Assembly: GCA_938040995.1 (NCBI GenBank)
Contig: CALHZT010000159.1
Coordinates: 1-41,572 of the forward strand
DNA from: an uncultured Pirellulaceae bacterium
Lineage (GTDB): Bacteria; Planctomycetota; Planctomycetia; Pirellulales; Pirellulaceae
Direction: 5' to 3'
DNA: 41,572 bases
Below are positions 9,638 to 18,232 of the stretch, piece by piece. A model generated the notes under the pieces. It did not search any database and was not told the origin of the DNA. It saw only the letters and a list, made by a program, of their open reading frames with translations. Both the position numbers and the translations under genes were made by a program. Position 1 is the stretch's first letter. Each line of letters starts with the position of its first letter.

Positions 9638-11881
9638 CTACCTCAACGAAATCTTTTTGGTTCCTCTGCTTCGCTTCGCCATCAACAGGTTGCAAAAGGC
9701 GATCAAAAGCAGCGACAGGCTGGACGGCTCTGGTACGAGGCTCGTGCTATCCGGAATCGTCAATCCAAAGTTGTCTGACCAGATCTGATAGTCGAGGCTA
9801 TCGACGATACCATCCAGATTTGCGTCGGCGGTGGCCAGTGAACTACCCAACGCGTCGCGCCAAACCGTGTAGTCTGCGGCGTCAACGATGCCATCACGAT
9901 TGAAGTCGCCTACGGTACTTGTTTCCGTCGACAGGATCAACGACGTAGTGACCAGTTGACCACCGTTACTGGTGAAATCGACATACACTTCGTTATTGCC
10001 GTCGACAAGAAATGCCAACGGCACTTCCACCTCACGACTGAACAGCCAGCTATCTCCATCATCAAACCCGTTTGACCCGGATGCGGGTACCGTGATGACG
10101 TTACCGTTAACGACAATCTGGAACGACTGGTTCCAGATATTTGAACGCTCCGCAATAGCGACTCTCAACAATGCCGAATTCGCCGCTTCGATGTCTGCGT
10201 CGATATTGATAACCTTCGACCTCGCCCCGGCCAGATTGATTGGAGCTTGAACGTCATCGCCATAGTAAGTCGTCTCGTTAACCAACGTTGAGCCAAAACC
10301 CGTCACGTCATCGAGAGTTAAAGTCAGTTTTGCGCCTTCCTCGCCAGTCAAGTTCAGGCTTTGCCAGGAATCGGTCACATCGACATCATCAAAAAATACA
10401 CCTTGTGATCCATTCCATACGACTCGATCCAATGTCGCACTCGCCACCGAGGCGGATCCGATCATCGCTTGTAAATTCACCGATTGGTTACCGTCGTCCA
10501 GGTTATTGAGGATGATGTGCAGCTGGTTACCATCGCGAAATGCCAACGACTGAAGATCCGGATTGCTCACGTTCACGGGAACGTATTCGCCGTCGATATC
10601 GTTAAACATGCGATACATGCCCGCCACAATGGTTTCGGCCCAATTCCCGTTGGATAGTCTTTCCCACATTACGTAATGGGCGCCATTCTCTTCCGTCGGT
10701 GAGCTGCCGGTGTACCACTGCGGAGCAATAAAAGGAGTCGCATTAATGATGCGGTCCGGGCGGTCCATGAAGACCATCAGCTTTTTCTTGATATCACGCA
10801 TCTCATCCCACTGGCGTTCGCGCCTCGTGTAGCTGCCAAAATTCTGGCTGCCATCCTCCGTGTAAATCGTGGCTCCGTACTCAGTGACGGCAAACTGCTT
10901 GGGGTCGCCGAACTTTATGTCACTGTATGTTTCGAAAAGGTCCATGATGCCTTCGAGATGACCAGGCGACGCTCGCACCTGGGTTTCAACACTGCCGTTC
11001 GTGCGAACACGGTGAACGTCGTATGGGTGAAAAGTCCAGAAGTCCATCTCGACTGGATTGCCCGACGAATCCTGCCAAGTCGTCATGTCATCCATCAACT
11101 GTCTTGCAAGATCCCAACGATGAGGGTTCCACACGGGAAATGGAGCTTCGCCCACGGACGCGCCGCCAAGCTTGGCCTGCGGGAACTGTTCCTTCACGCG
11201 AATTGTTACGTTCTTGTGAAACTCAATCACGTCATTCCAGGTGACACCACTGTGCAACTCGAGCTGCGGTTCGTTCATGATCTCGACATAGAAGCGATCC
11301 TTGTCGAACGGCAAGTATCCCTGACCGGGCCCGGTACCATAGACGACTTCTTCCAAATACGTGTTGAGGAAATCGCCATAGGCAGCGCCGGCTCCATGGA
11401 TCGGCATTGAGGTTCCGTCTCTAACCCAAGCTGGCCAATTGCCATTTGCCCTGCCCGACTGCACGAGAACTGGATTCGGATGCTGTCGCAACGACTGCCA
11501 GCGAGAGCCATTCAACACCCAGTCTTTGTAGCCCCCCTGCAAATTGTTAACCAAATCAGCACGTCGGAAAAATCCTGGATTCGCGGGATCTTCAGGGACG
11601 TTGTTGGCAACAAAAAAATCGAACTCGAAAGTCTCGCGGCCTGTGACCGAATGCAATCCAGTTGGAGATCGGACTTCGTTGGCGAGGTTGCCGAGATTCG
11701 TATTCGTCGGTGGATCGAACGTCCCCCAATGATTGAAATACCTGGCCCGGTCCAGTAATCCCACACCACCAATCGCCCGCTTCAATGTTCCGTCGATCGT
11801 AACCGTCGTCTGTGCCGCAACGACACTGGTTAACAAGAGAATCAAGCAATAGCTGGTTACAAGATTTCGAGAGATTCGCAT
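9638..11881 (-). CDS. Secreted GH86-like beta-agarase/porphyranase with dockerin-like repeat and PEP-CTERM sorting tail
   Basis: Signal peptide MRISRNLVTSYCLILLLTSVVAAQ; KRAIGGVGLLDRARYFNHWG; YVEIMNEPQLELH (candidate acid/base); GDFNRDGIVDAADYTVWRDALG...DANLDGIVDSLDYQIWSDNFG; VPEPSSLSLLLIAFCNLLMAKRSRG. ORF opens at 11983, preferred ATG at 11881. Confidence 0.65.
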   Translation of the reverse strand: MRISRNLVTSYCLILLLTSVVAAQTTVTIDGTLKRAIGGVGLLDRARYFNHWGTFDPPTNTNLGNLANEVRSPTGLHSVTGRETFEFDFFVANNVPEDPANPGFFRRADLVNNLQGGYKDWVLNGSRWQSLRQHPNPVLVQSGRANGNWPAWVRDGTSMPIHGAGAAYGDFLNTYLEEVVYGTGPGQGYLPFDKDRFYVEIMNEPQLELHSGVTWNDVIEFHKNVTIRVKEQFPQAKLGGASVGEAPFPVWNPHRWDLARQLMDDMTTWQDSSGNPVEMDFWTFHPYDVHRVRTNGSVETQVRASPGHLEGIMDLFETYSDIKFGDPKQFAVTEYGATIYTEDGSQNFGSYTRRERQWDEMRDIKKKLMVFMDRPDRIINATPFIAPQWYTGSSPTEENGAHYVMWERLSNGNWAETIVAGMYRMFNDIDGEYVPVNVSNPDLQSLAFRDGNQLHIILNNLDDGNQSVNLQAMIGSASVASATLDRVVWNGSQGVFFDDVDVTDSWQSLNLTGEEGAKLTLTLDDVTGFGSTLVNETTYYGDDVQAPINLAGARSKVINIDADIEAANSALLRVAIAERSNIWNQSFQIVVNGNVITVPASGSNGFDDGDSWLFSREVEVPLAFLVDGNNEVYVDFTSNGGQLVTTSLILSTETSTVGDFNRDGIVDAADYTVWRDALGSSLATADANLDGIVDSLDYQIWSDNFGLTIPDSTSLVPEPSSLSLLLIAFCNLLMAKRSRGTKKISLR

Positions 11882-12129
11882 CAGCTTCTTCCGTTTGGTT
11901 TGCCTGACCAGATCGATCCCGATTGCATTCACGCAGTTCCTGGACGACCGAAAGTCAAAGAGCCCAAGCCGCCAGATCGGCACGAGCGACGAATTACCAA
12001 GAGGCGCAATAGCATGCTTTGCTCTAGCCCATTTCGCAGCTTAAATGGCAACTAGAACACTGTAATGCAGTGATTGGAATTCTTCAAGCAGTTTCTGGGA
12101 TTCCAGCAAATCACGTGTCGCTTTACCCT

Positions 12130-13227
12130 CTACCGCTTTACTCTGAGGCTCCCGCCTTGGGCTAGCGAAATGACTTCGTCAAGTGACGCCATCGAGGTAT
12201 CGCCGGGAGTGGACATGGCCAGAGCCCCGTGAGCCGCCCCGTACTCAACGGCAGTTTGTGCGGATTTCCCTGATAACATTCCGTAAATGAATCCGGAAGC
12301 GAAGCTGTCTCCTCCTCCGACGCGATCCAGGATTTCCAGATCTTCTCGCATCGTCGATTCGAAAAACCTGTTTTCGTACCAGCAGATGGCTCCCCATGAA
12401 TTGACGGTGGCTGTTTTCACGGTTCGAAGTGTTGTCGCAACGGCTGCGAAATTCGGATACACCTCCACCGCTTTTTCAATCATGCGTCGAAATGAATCGA
12501 CTTGTACAACGGCAACGTCATCACCGAGCCCATCGACAGCCAGCCCCAGGCAGGCGGTAAAGTCTTCTTCATTTCCAATCATCACATCGACCATCGGAGC
12601 AATATGACGGTTCACCTGTTGCGCTTTATCTTTGCCACCGATGCCGTCCCACAACGAAGGTCGATAATTGAGATCGTAAGAGACCACGGTGCCATGGGAT
12701 CTTGCAGCTTCGATGGCTTCGACAACTACGTCCGCCGAACTGTCGGACAACGCAGCGAAGATTCCCCCAGTATGAAACCAGCGGACTCCCAAATCACCAA
12801 ACAATCCAGCCCAGTCAATATCGCCAGGCTTTAGTTGGGAGGCTGCTGTTGCGCCGCGATCTGACACGCCGATCGCGCCTCGGACGCCGAAACCGCGTTC
12901 TGTAAAATTCAGACCGTTCCGTACGTTTCGGCCGCTACCATCTGACGGTACCCAACGAATCCAGTCCGTACACACTCCACCTTGAAGTATGTAATTTTCG
13001 ATCAGTCTGCCAATTTCATTATCGGCGAACGAACTCACCAGGCCCGTTTTGAGGCCAAAGCAACGACTTAAGCCACGAGCGACGTTGTACTCGCCTCCAC
13101 CTTCCCAGGCCGTAAAATGTCGAGCCGTCCTAATCCGCGACTCGCCTGGATCCAGCCGAAGCATCACTTCACCCAGTGAAATCAAATCATATTTACAAGC
13201 TTCTGGTGGCTTTACTTCAAGCATCAA
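12130..13227 (-). CDS. kdgK: 2-keto-3-deoxygluconate kinase-like PfkB sugar kinase
   Basis: YDLISLGEVMLRLDPGESRIRTA, EGGGEYNVARGLSR, RVGGGDSFASGFIYGML (PfkB signature); adjacent to eda. Confidence 0.8.
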   Translation of the reverse strand: MMLEVKPPEACKYDLISLGEVMLRLDPGESRIRTARHFTAWEGGGEYNVARGLSRCFGLKTGLVSSFADNEIGRLIENYILQGGVCTDWIRWVPSDGSGRNVRNGLNFTERGFGVRGAIGVSDRGATAASQLKPGDIDWAGLFGDLGVRWFHTGGIFAALSDSSADVVVEAIEAARSHGTVVSYDLNYRPSLWDGIGGKDKAQQVNRHIAPMVDVMIGNEEDFTACLGLAVDGLGDDVAVVQVDSFRRMIEKAVEVYPNFAAVATTLRTVKTATVNSWGAICWYENRFFESTMREDLEILDRVGGGDSFASGFIYGMLSGKSAQTAVEYGAAHGALAMSTPGDTSMASLDEVISLAQGGSLRVKR

Positions 13228-13250
13228 ATTCCCTCACAGACTGTTTTCAA

Positions 13251-13895
13251 TCAACCGCTTCCTGCCGCGAGGCTTACCGCCTCGATCGCGAGTTCCTTAA
13301 TCTCGGCAAACCGACGATCTGCAAGCAATTCGGCTTTCGCAATCCAGCTTCCTCCGCACGCAGCAACGCAAGGAAGGCTTAGGTAGTTCGCGAGATTGTT
13401 CGCGTTGACGCCTCCCGTTGGCATGAACTTCACCGCCGCATAAGGCGAACTTAGCGCTTTCAGCATGGTGATTCCTCCCAACGCTTCTGCCGGGAAGAAT
13501 TTAACGTGCGTAAGGCCCAACGCTAACGCCAACTCGAGATCCGTTGGAGTCGCGATGCCGGGTACAATTGGAATATTATTGTTCAAGCACCATTCGACTG
13601 TCTTGGCATTGATACCAGGAGTCACAATAAAAGCGGCTCCAGCATCCGAGGCAAGCTTCGCATCATCGACACTATGAATGGTTCCTGCACCGACGAGGAA
13701 GTCACTCTCCCCTGCCATTCGTTCAATTGACGGAATCGCAGCCGGAGTCCGCAGGGTAATCTCGGCCACGGCCAGTCCGCCTTCGCGAAGCGCCTCTGCC
13801 AACGGCAAGGCTAACTCGGCATCCGGCATTGAAATCACCGGCACGACCTTCAATTGCTCGATTTGTTGGAAGGATTCATTCATGGATAAAGTCAC
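13251..13895 (-). CDS. eda: KDPG/KHG aldolase
   Basis: KVVPVISMPDAELALPLAEALREGGLAVAEITLRTPAA, VGAGTI, HVKFFPAEALGG, KFMPTGGVN, CGGSWI. Confidence 0.9.
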   Translation of the reverse strand: MTLSMNESFQQIEQLKVVPVISMPDAELALPLAEALREGGLAVAEITLRTPAAIPSIERMAGESDFLVGAGTIHSVDDAKLASDAGAAFIVTPGINAKTVEWCLNNNIPIVPGIATPTDLELALALGLTHVKFFPAEALGGITMLKALSSPYAAVKFMPTGGVNANNLANYLSLPCVAACGGSWIAKAELLADRRFAEIKELAIEAVSLAAGSG

Positions 13896-13960
13896 ACTCG
13901 ACGACTTGTCGCGGGGCGAGGCAAACGAAAGGAACTACCATCTCGCATCACTGGTATTCC

Positions 13961-13972
13961 AGAGTATACTCT
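13961..13972. promoter_or_regulatory. 12-bp perfect palindrome AGAGTATACTCT in the divergent eda / GH50 intergenic region (putative operator)
   Basis: Read directly; shares a GTATAC core with the palindrome at 28160-28175. Confidence 0.5.
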
Positions 13973-14047
13973 TGAGAATCCCAGTTAGGCACTGCACCCC
14001 ATACTGATTTCGTCCGGCGCGGTCAAAAGCTTCATTTCAGGTTTATC

Positions 14048-16387
14048 ATGAGAATCCAACATTGCAGGTTGATGCCTACGTTGGTTCTTGCGATCAGCAC
14101 ATTGCTGCATCCCTCCTTTTCGCAGGAAAATTTTCCAGCAGATGAAGAAGCGGCCGAAAGATTGGTCGATTTCCGTGACGGAATCCCTGGTATTTTCAAG
14201 TCGACCAACTCGAAAATCCGACTCGTTCCGTTCCCCGGCCGCGAAAGTCCAGACGCTGTTCTTGTCGAAACAGATTCCAACCACCAAGTATCCGGCGTCT
14301 CGATCCAACCAGATTCGCCGTGGAATTGGAGCGAAAAGAAGGAGTTTGGTTTCGCGATCGACATTGCCAACGTCGGTGAGATTTCGGCTCATCTGTATGT
14401 CGAGATCGCCAGCCATGGGGACAGTCAGGTTCGGGGAATCAACATTCCCGCCGATGGCGAGGTCAGGACCTATTACGCGGTGCTCGACGGAGACGAACTG
14501 AAGATCGACAGTGGGCTTCGCGACGGTCCTGATGATCGCCAGTTTGCAGGTAGAAAACTGACTTGGCTTTGGGGGGAAAAGTCATCCGAATTTGCCATGG
14601 AGCAGATTACAGAAGTTAGTATCTATTGCGATACGACTCTGCACAATCGCCAGTTCATCGTTGGCAACATACGCCTCATCGCTAATCCACCTCTCAAAAC
14701 AGACAGCCTTACTGCGATTTGCGACCGGTTCGGACAAAACAACAAAGTTGATTTTCCGATGAAAGTCAAATCTGAGGCCGAACTCAAATCATTGGCGGAC
14801 GCTGAACGTGCTGAACTCGAAAATTCGCACCCCATGCCCGACCGGTCGAAATTCGGCGGATGGACAAAGGGCCCGAAGCTCAAAGCCACCGGTTACTTTC
14901 GCACCGAAAAAGTTGGCGGCAGGTGGGCGCTGGTTGATCCTGAAGGATATCTCTTTTTCTCGACCGGAATCGCGAACGTCCGACTGTCGAGTACCACGAC
15001 TTTGACCGGTGTTGATTTTAAACGAAAGCCCCGTGTTCTCCATTCGAAAACTTCGTACCCGGAAGATTCGAAGCCAAAAGCAAAAAAGGGCGCCGCAGGC
15101 CGTGCAGTCAGATTCACCGCATCCGAATTGCGGACGAAGATGTTCACCTGGTTGCCCGAGAACGACAGTCGGTTTTCAGACCATTACAGTTACACGCGGA
15201 AGGTTCATACAGGCCCGATGTCACATGGTGAGAACATCAGTTTTTACCGAGTCAATCTCGAACGTCGCTATGGCCAATCGCAACCCAATTCATATCTGGA
15301 TACCTGGCGGGATGTCACAGTCGCGAGAATGCTGGATTGGGGATTTACCAGTTTTGGCAACTGGACCGACGAAATGTTTTATCACGTCGAGCAAATACCA
15401 TATTTCGCCAATGGCTGGATCACAGGTAAGTTCAAAACGATCGACTCCGGGAATGATTACTGGTCACCGATGCCCGACCCGTTCGATCCCGAGTTCGTTC
15501 GCCGAGCCAGAATCACGACCACGTCGATCGCCAACAAGGTCAAGCGTAGTCCATGGTGCATCGGTGTCTTCATCGATAACGAAAAGGGCTGGGGGCGCAT
15601 GGGCTCCTTCGAGTCGCAATACGGCATTGTGATCAACGCGCTCGGTCGCGACGCTTCAGAATGTCCTACAAAGGCAGCCTTCGTAAAGCTACTTGAAGAA
15701 AAATACAAAAGCGTCCAATCTCTAAATGACGCATGGGATATTGACGTCTCATCATGGGATGAGTTTGCCAGGCCAATGCAAGTGGATGCTCAAAATGCTG
15801 CGGTCGTCGACGACTTTTCGAAAATGTTGTACGTATATGCCGCCGAATACTTTCGCGTCGTTCATGACAGCTTACAAGCCGTGCTTCCAAATCACTTATA
15901 CATGGGAGTGCGCATGGCTCACTGGGGAATGACTCCTGAAGTCCGAGCCGCCGCCGGCGAGCACTCAGATGTCATCAGCTACAACTTCTACAAGGAAGGG
16001 ATTCGCGCTGACGACTGGAAGTTTCTCGCCAAGCTGGATATGCCGAGCATCATCGGCGAATTTCACATGGGTGCCGCCACGGATTCTGGACTATTTCATC
16101 CGGGGCTCATCATGGCGGACGATCAGACTGATCGAGCGCGAATGTATCTGGATTATATGAATTCCGTCATCGACAACCCTTACTTTGTTGGCGCGCACTG
16201 GTTCCAGTACATCGACTCGCCGTTAACCGGGCGAGGCCACGACGGCGAAAACTACAATGCGGGTTTTGTCAGGAGCACTGACATTCCCTACTCGGAGATG
16301 GTCACCGCAGCGAAGGAACTTCATCGCGGACTGTATCCGCGTTGCTTCGGCGACGTAGTGAAGCAACAGCCACAAATAACCAACTGA
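14048..16387 (+). CDS. Secreted GH50-type beta-agarase (copy 1)
   Basis: Signal-like N-terminus; TGYFRTEKVGGRWALVDPEGYLFFSTGIANVRLSS, FGNWTDEMFY, WITGKFKTIDSGNDYWSPMPDPFDPEF, GVFIDNEKGWG, SIIGEFHMGA; paralogous along its length to 35643-37961. Confidence 0.85.
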   Translation: MRIQHCRLMPTLVLAISTLLHPSFSQENFPADEEAAERLVDFRDGIPGIFKSTNSKIRLVPFPGRESPDAVLVETDSNHQVSGVSIQPDSPWNWSEKKEFGFAIDIANVGEISAHLYVEIASHGDSQVRGINIPADGEVRTYYAVLDGDELKIDSGLRDGPDDRQFAGRKLTWLWGEKSSEFAMEQITEVSIYCDTTLHNRQFIVGNIRLIANPPLKTDSLTAICDRFGQNNKVDFPMKVKSEAELKSLADAERAELENSHPMPDRSKFGGWTKGPKLKATGYFRTEKVGGRWALVDPEGYLFFSTGIANVRLSSTTTLTGVDFKRKPRVLHSKTSYPEDSKPKAKKGAAGRAVRFTASELRTKMFTWLPENDSRFSDHYSYTRKVHTGPMSHGENISFYRVNLERRYGQSQPNSYLDTWRDVTVARMLDWGFTSFGNWTDEMFYHVEQIPYFANGWITGKFKTIDSGNDYWSPMPDPFDPEFVRRARITTTSIANKVKRSPWCIGVFIDNEKGWGRMGSFESQYGIVINALGRDASECPTKAAFVKLLEEKYKSVQSLNDAWDIDVSSWDEFARPMQVDAQNAAVVDDFSKMLYVYAAEYFRVVHDSLQAVLPNHLYMGVRMAHWGMTPEVRAAAGEHSDVISYNFYKEGIRADDWKFLAKLDMPSIIGEFHMGAATDSGLFHPGLIMADDQTDRARMYLDYMNSVIDNPYFVGAHWFQYIDSPLTGRGHDGENYNAGFVRSTDIPYSEMVTAAKELHRGLYPRCFGDVVKQQPQITN

Positions 16388-16398
16388 GCACTACAATT

Positions 16399-17973
16399 AT
16401 GCGAACGTCCCAATCGAATGCGTTTTACTATGCTGCCATTGTGACTCTGGGCGGCTTTGTATTCGGATTAGACTTGGGAGTCATTGCAGGTGGACTCAGT
16501 CAGATATCTGAGCAGTTTGGACTCAGTGATATCCAATTGGGTGCCATTGGAGCCGCGCCGGGCTTCGGAGCGATTTTTGCACTGTTCTTCGCAGGACCGA
16601 TCAGCAATCGACTAGGTCGTAAAGCAACGATTCAATTGATTGCTTTACTCTATTTGGTCTCAGCCGTGACATCGGCGCTCGCGCCGGATTACCGGATGCT
16701 CTGGTCTGCAAGGTTTCTTGGTGGTCTCGCATTTTGTTCTTTGGCGCTCGCCTCGATGTACATCGGCGAAATCGCACCGTCGGACAAACGCGGCCGCCTT
16801 GTCGCGATGAACCAGATCAATATTGCGCTGGGACTATTGGCGGCGTTCTTTATCAACTTCCTTATTCAACAAATTGCCGATTCAGGTTCCGAGCTGGCGG
16901 TATCGCTAAATCTACAGACAACCGCTTGGCGCTGGATGCTTGGGTCCGAAATCATCCCTGCGCTGGTCTGGTTACTACTTTTGTTTGGCGTTCCGAAAAG
17001 TCCTCGGTGGCTGATGTCGGTTGGTCGCGAGGACGAAGCGCGCACCGCCATGTCCAAAGTGCTTCCTGGGGAATCGGTTGAACCTGAAATGCAATCCATT
17101 CGGCAAAGCATGTCTCAGCGCGAAGCTGGCGCCACTTCCTTCTCGCAACTCTTTCAACTGTTTGGCCGACACGCCCGAAAAGCCACCATCCTCGGAATCG
17201 TAATAGCTGCTGTTCAGCCAATTACTGGCATCAACGCAATATTGACCTATGCACCGATCGTGTTCGAACAAGCAGGTTCAGCCGATCCACTTTGGAATAC
17301 GATCTGGATCGGAGTCGTTGGACTGCTGGCTAATTTTCTTGCGTTTGCGCTGGTCGATCGACTTGGTCGCCGGCCGATCGTTGTGTTTGGCCTTTTTTGG
17401 TGTGTACTGAGTTTGTCAGCTTGCGGATGGGCGTTTCATCAGGCCCGATACTCGCTGGACGAAGCAGCGGTTGCCGCAGTTCAATTGGAATTAGGGGAAG
17501 AGCACGCATCGGCTGTCGCCAACCTGACGAATGAAATAGATGTTGAGTATGCCAACGACATTGAATTCATGAAGGGCATGAAGGCGGCGCTCGGGGAAGA
17601 ACTGGCCAATAGCCAAAAGAATTTTCTGATTGGGAAGGCCGCGCAACTCAACACCAACTTGGTGCTCGCTGCCATCCTGAGTTTCATCGCGGCATTTAAC
17701 GTCTCGATCGGACCGATCATGTGGGTTGTCTTTTCTGAAATCTTTCCGACAACACTTCGTGGTATCGCCATTCCGGCGGCTCAGTTGGTAACTGCTACTG
17801 TCAACTACTTCGTTCAACAGTTCTTCCCATGGCAGCTTGCGAATATGGGCGCACGAGACATTTTTCTTTTCTATGGAATTTGCGTCACCGTTGGCTTGGT
17901 CCTGCTGTTCTTCCTGCTCCCGGAAACCAAAAACAAGTCCATTGAGCAAATTGAATCCGAGCTGAATGGATAA
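16399..17973 (+). CDS. MFS sugar porter (candidate importer of agar-derived sugars)
   Basis: GFVFGLDLGVIAGGL, NRLGRKATIQ, GRLVAMNQINIALGLLAAF, VDRLGRRPIVVFG, PETKNKSIEQIE. ORF opens at 16342; ATG at 16399 preferred. Confidence 0.87.
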   Translation: MRTSQSNAFYYAAIVTLGGFVFGLDLGVIAGGLSQISEQFGLSDIQLGAIGAAPGFGAIFALFFAGPISNRLGRKATIQLIALLYLVSAVTSALAPDYRMLWSARFLGGLAFCSLALASMYIGEIAPSDKRGRLVAMNQINIALGLLAAFFINFLIQQIADSGSELAVSLNLQTTAWRWMLGSEIIPALVWLLLLFGVPKSPRWLMSVGREDEARTAMSKVLPGESVEPEMQSIRQSMSQREAGATSFSQLFQLFGRHARKATILGIVIAAVQPITGINAILTYAPIVFEQAGSADPLWNTIWIGVVGLLANFLAFALVDRLGRRPIVVFGLFWCVLSLSACGWAFHQARYSLDEAAVAAVQLELGEEHASAVANLTNEIDVEYANDIEFMKGMKAALGEELANSQKNFLIGKAAQLNTNLVLAAILSFIAAFNVSIGPIMWVVFSEIFPTTLRGIAIPAAQLVTATVNYFVQQFFPWQLANMGARDIFLFYGICVTVGLVLLFFLLPETKNKSIEQIESELNG

Positions 17974-18232
17974 ATCAGACGGCACCTACAGCATGGGGCA
18001 AAGGACTGCAATGAGATCAGCCATCGACGAGTAAGGGTGGCGAATCACTCACAGGTGTTTTCCCATGACTCGCTCCTCGAGAGTGACTTTGCAAGCGATC
18101 GCGGACAGAACTGGAACTGCGTGGAATCGTCTATTAGACTCGTAGAATCCCAGCGAGTGTGCTGACGCTCGGGAATTTCAATTTGTGTCGAAGTACTAAT
18201 GCGGATATCAGAACACACTAACTTCAACAAAT

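Noticed and set aside
12058-12072. cactgtaatgcagtg inverted repeat upstream of the GH86-like gene
   Set aside because: Only 5-bp perfect arms; too weak to call an operator without comparative data.
17491-17985. 164-aa minus-strand ORF inside the MFS gene
   Set aside because: Antisense shadow of the MFS transporter; no domain signature.
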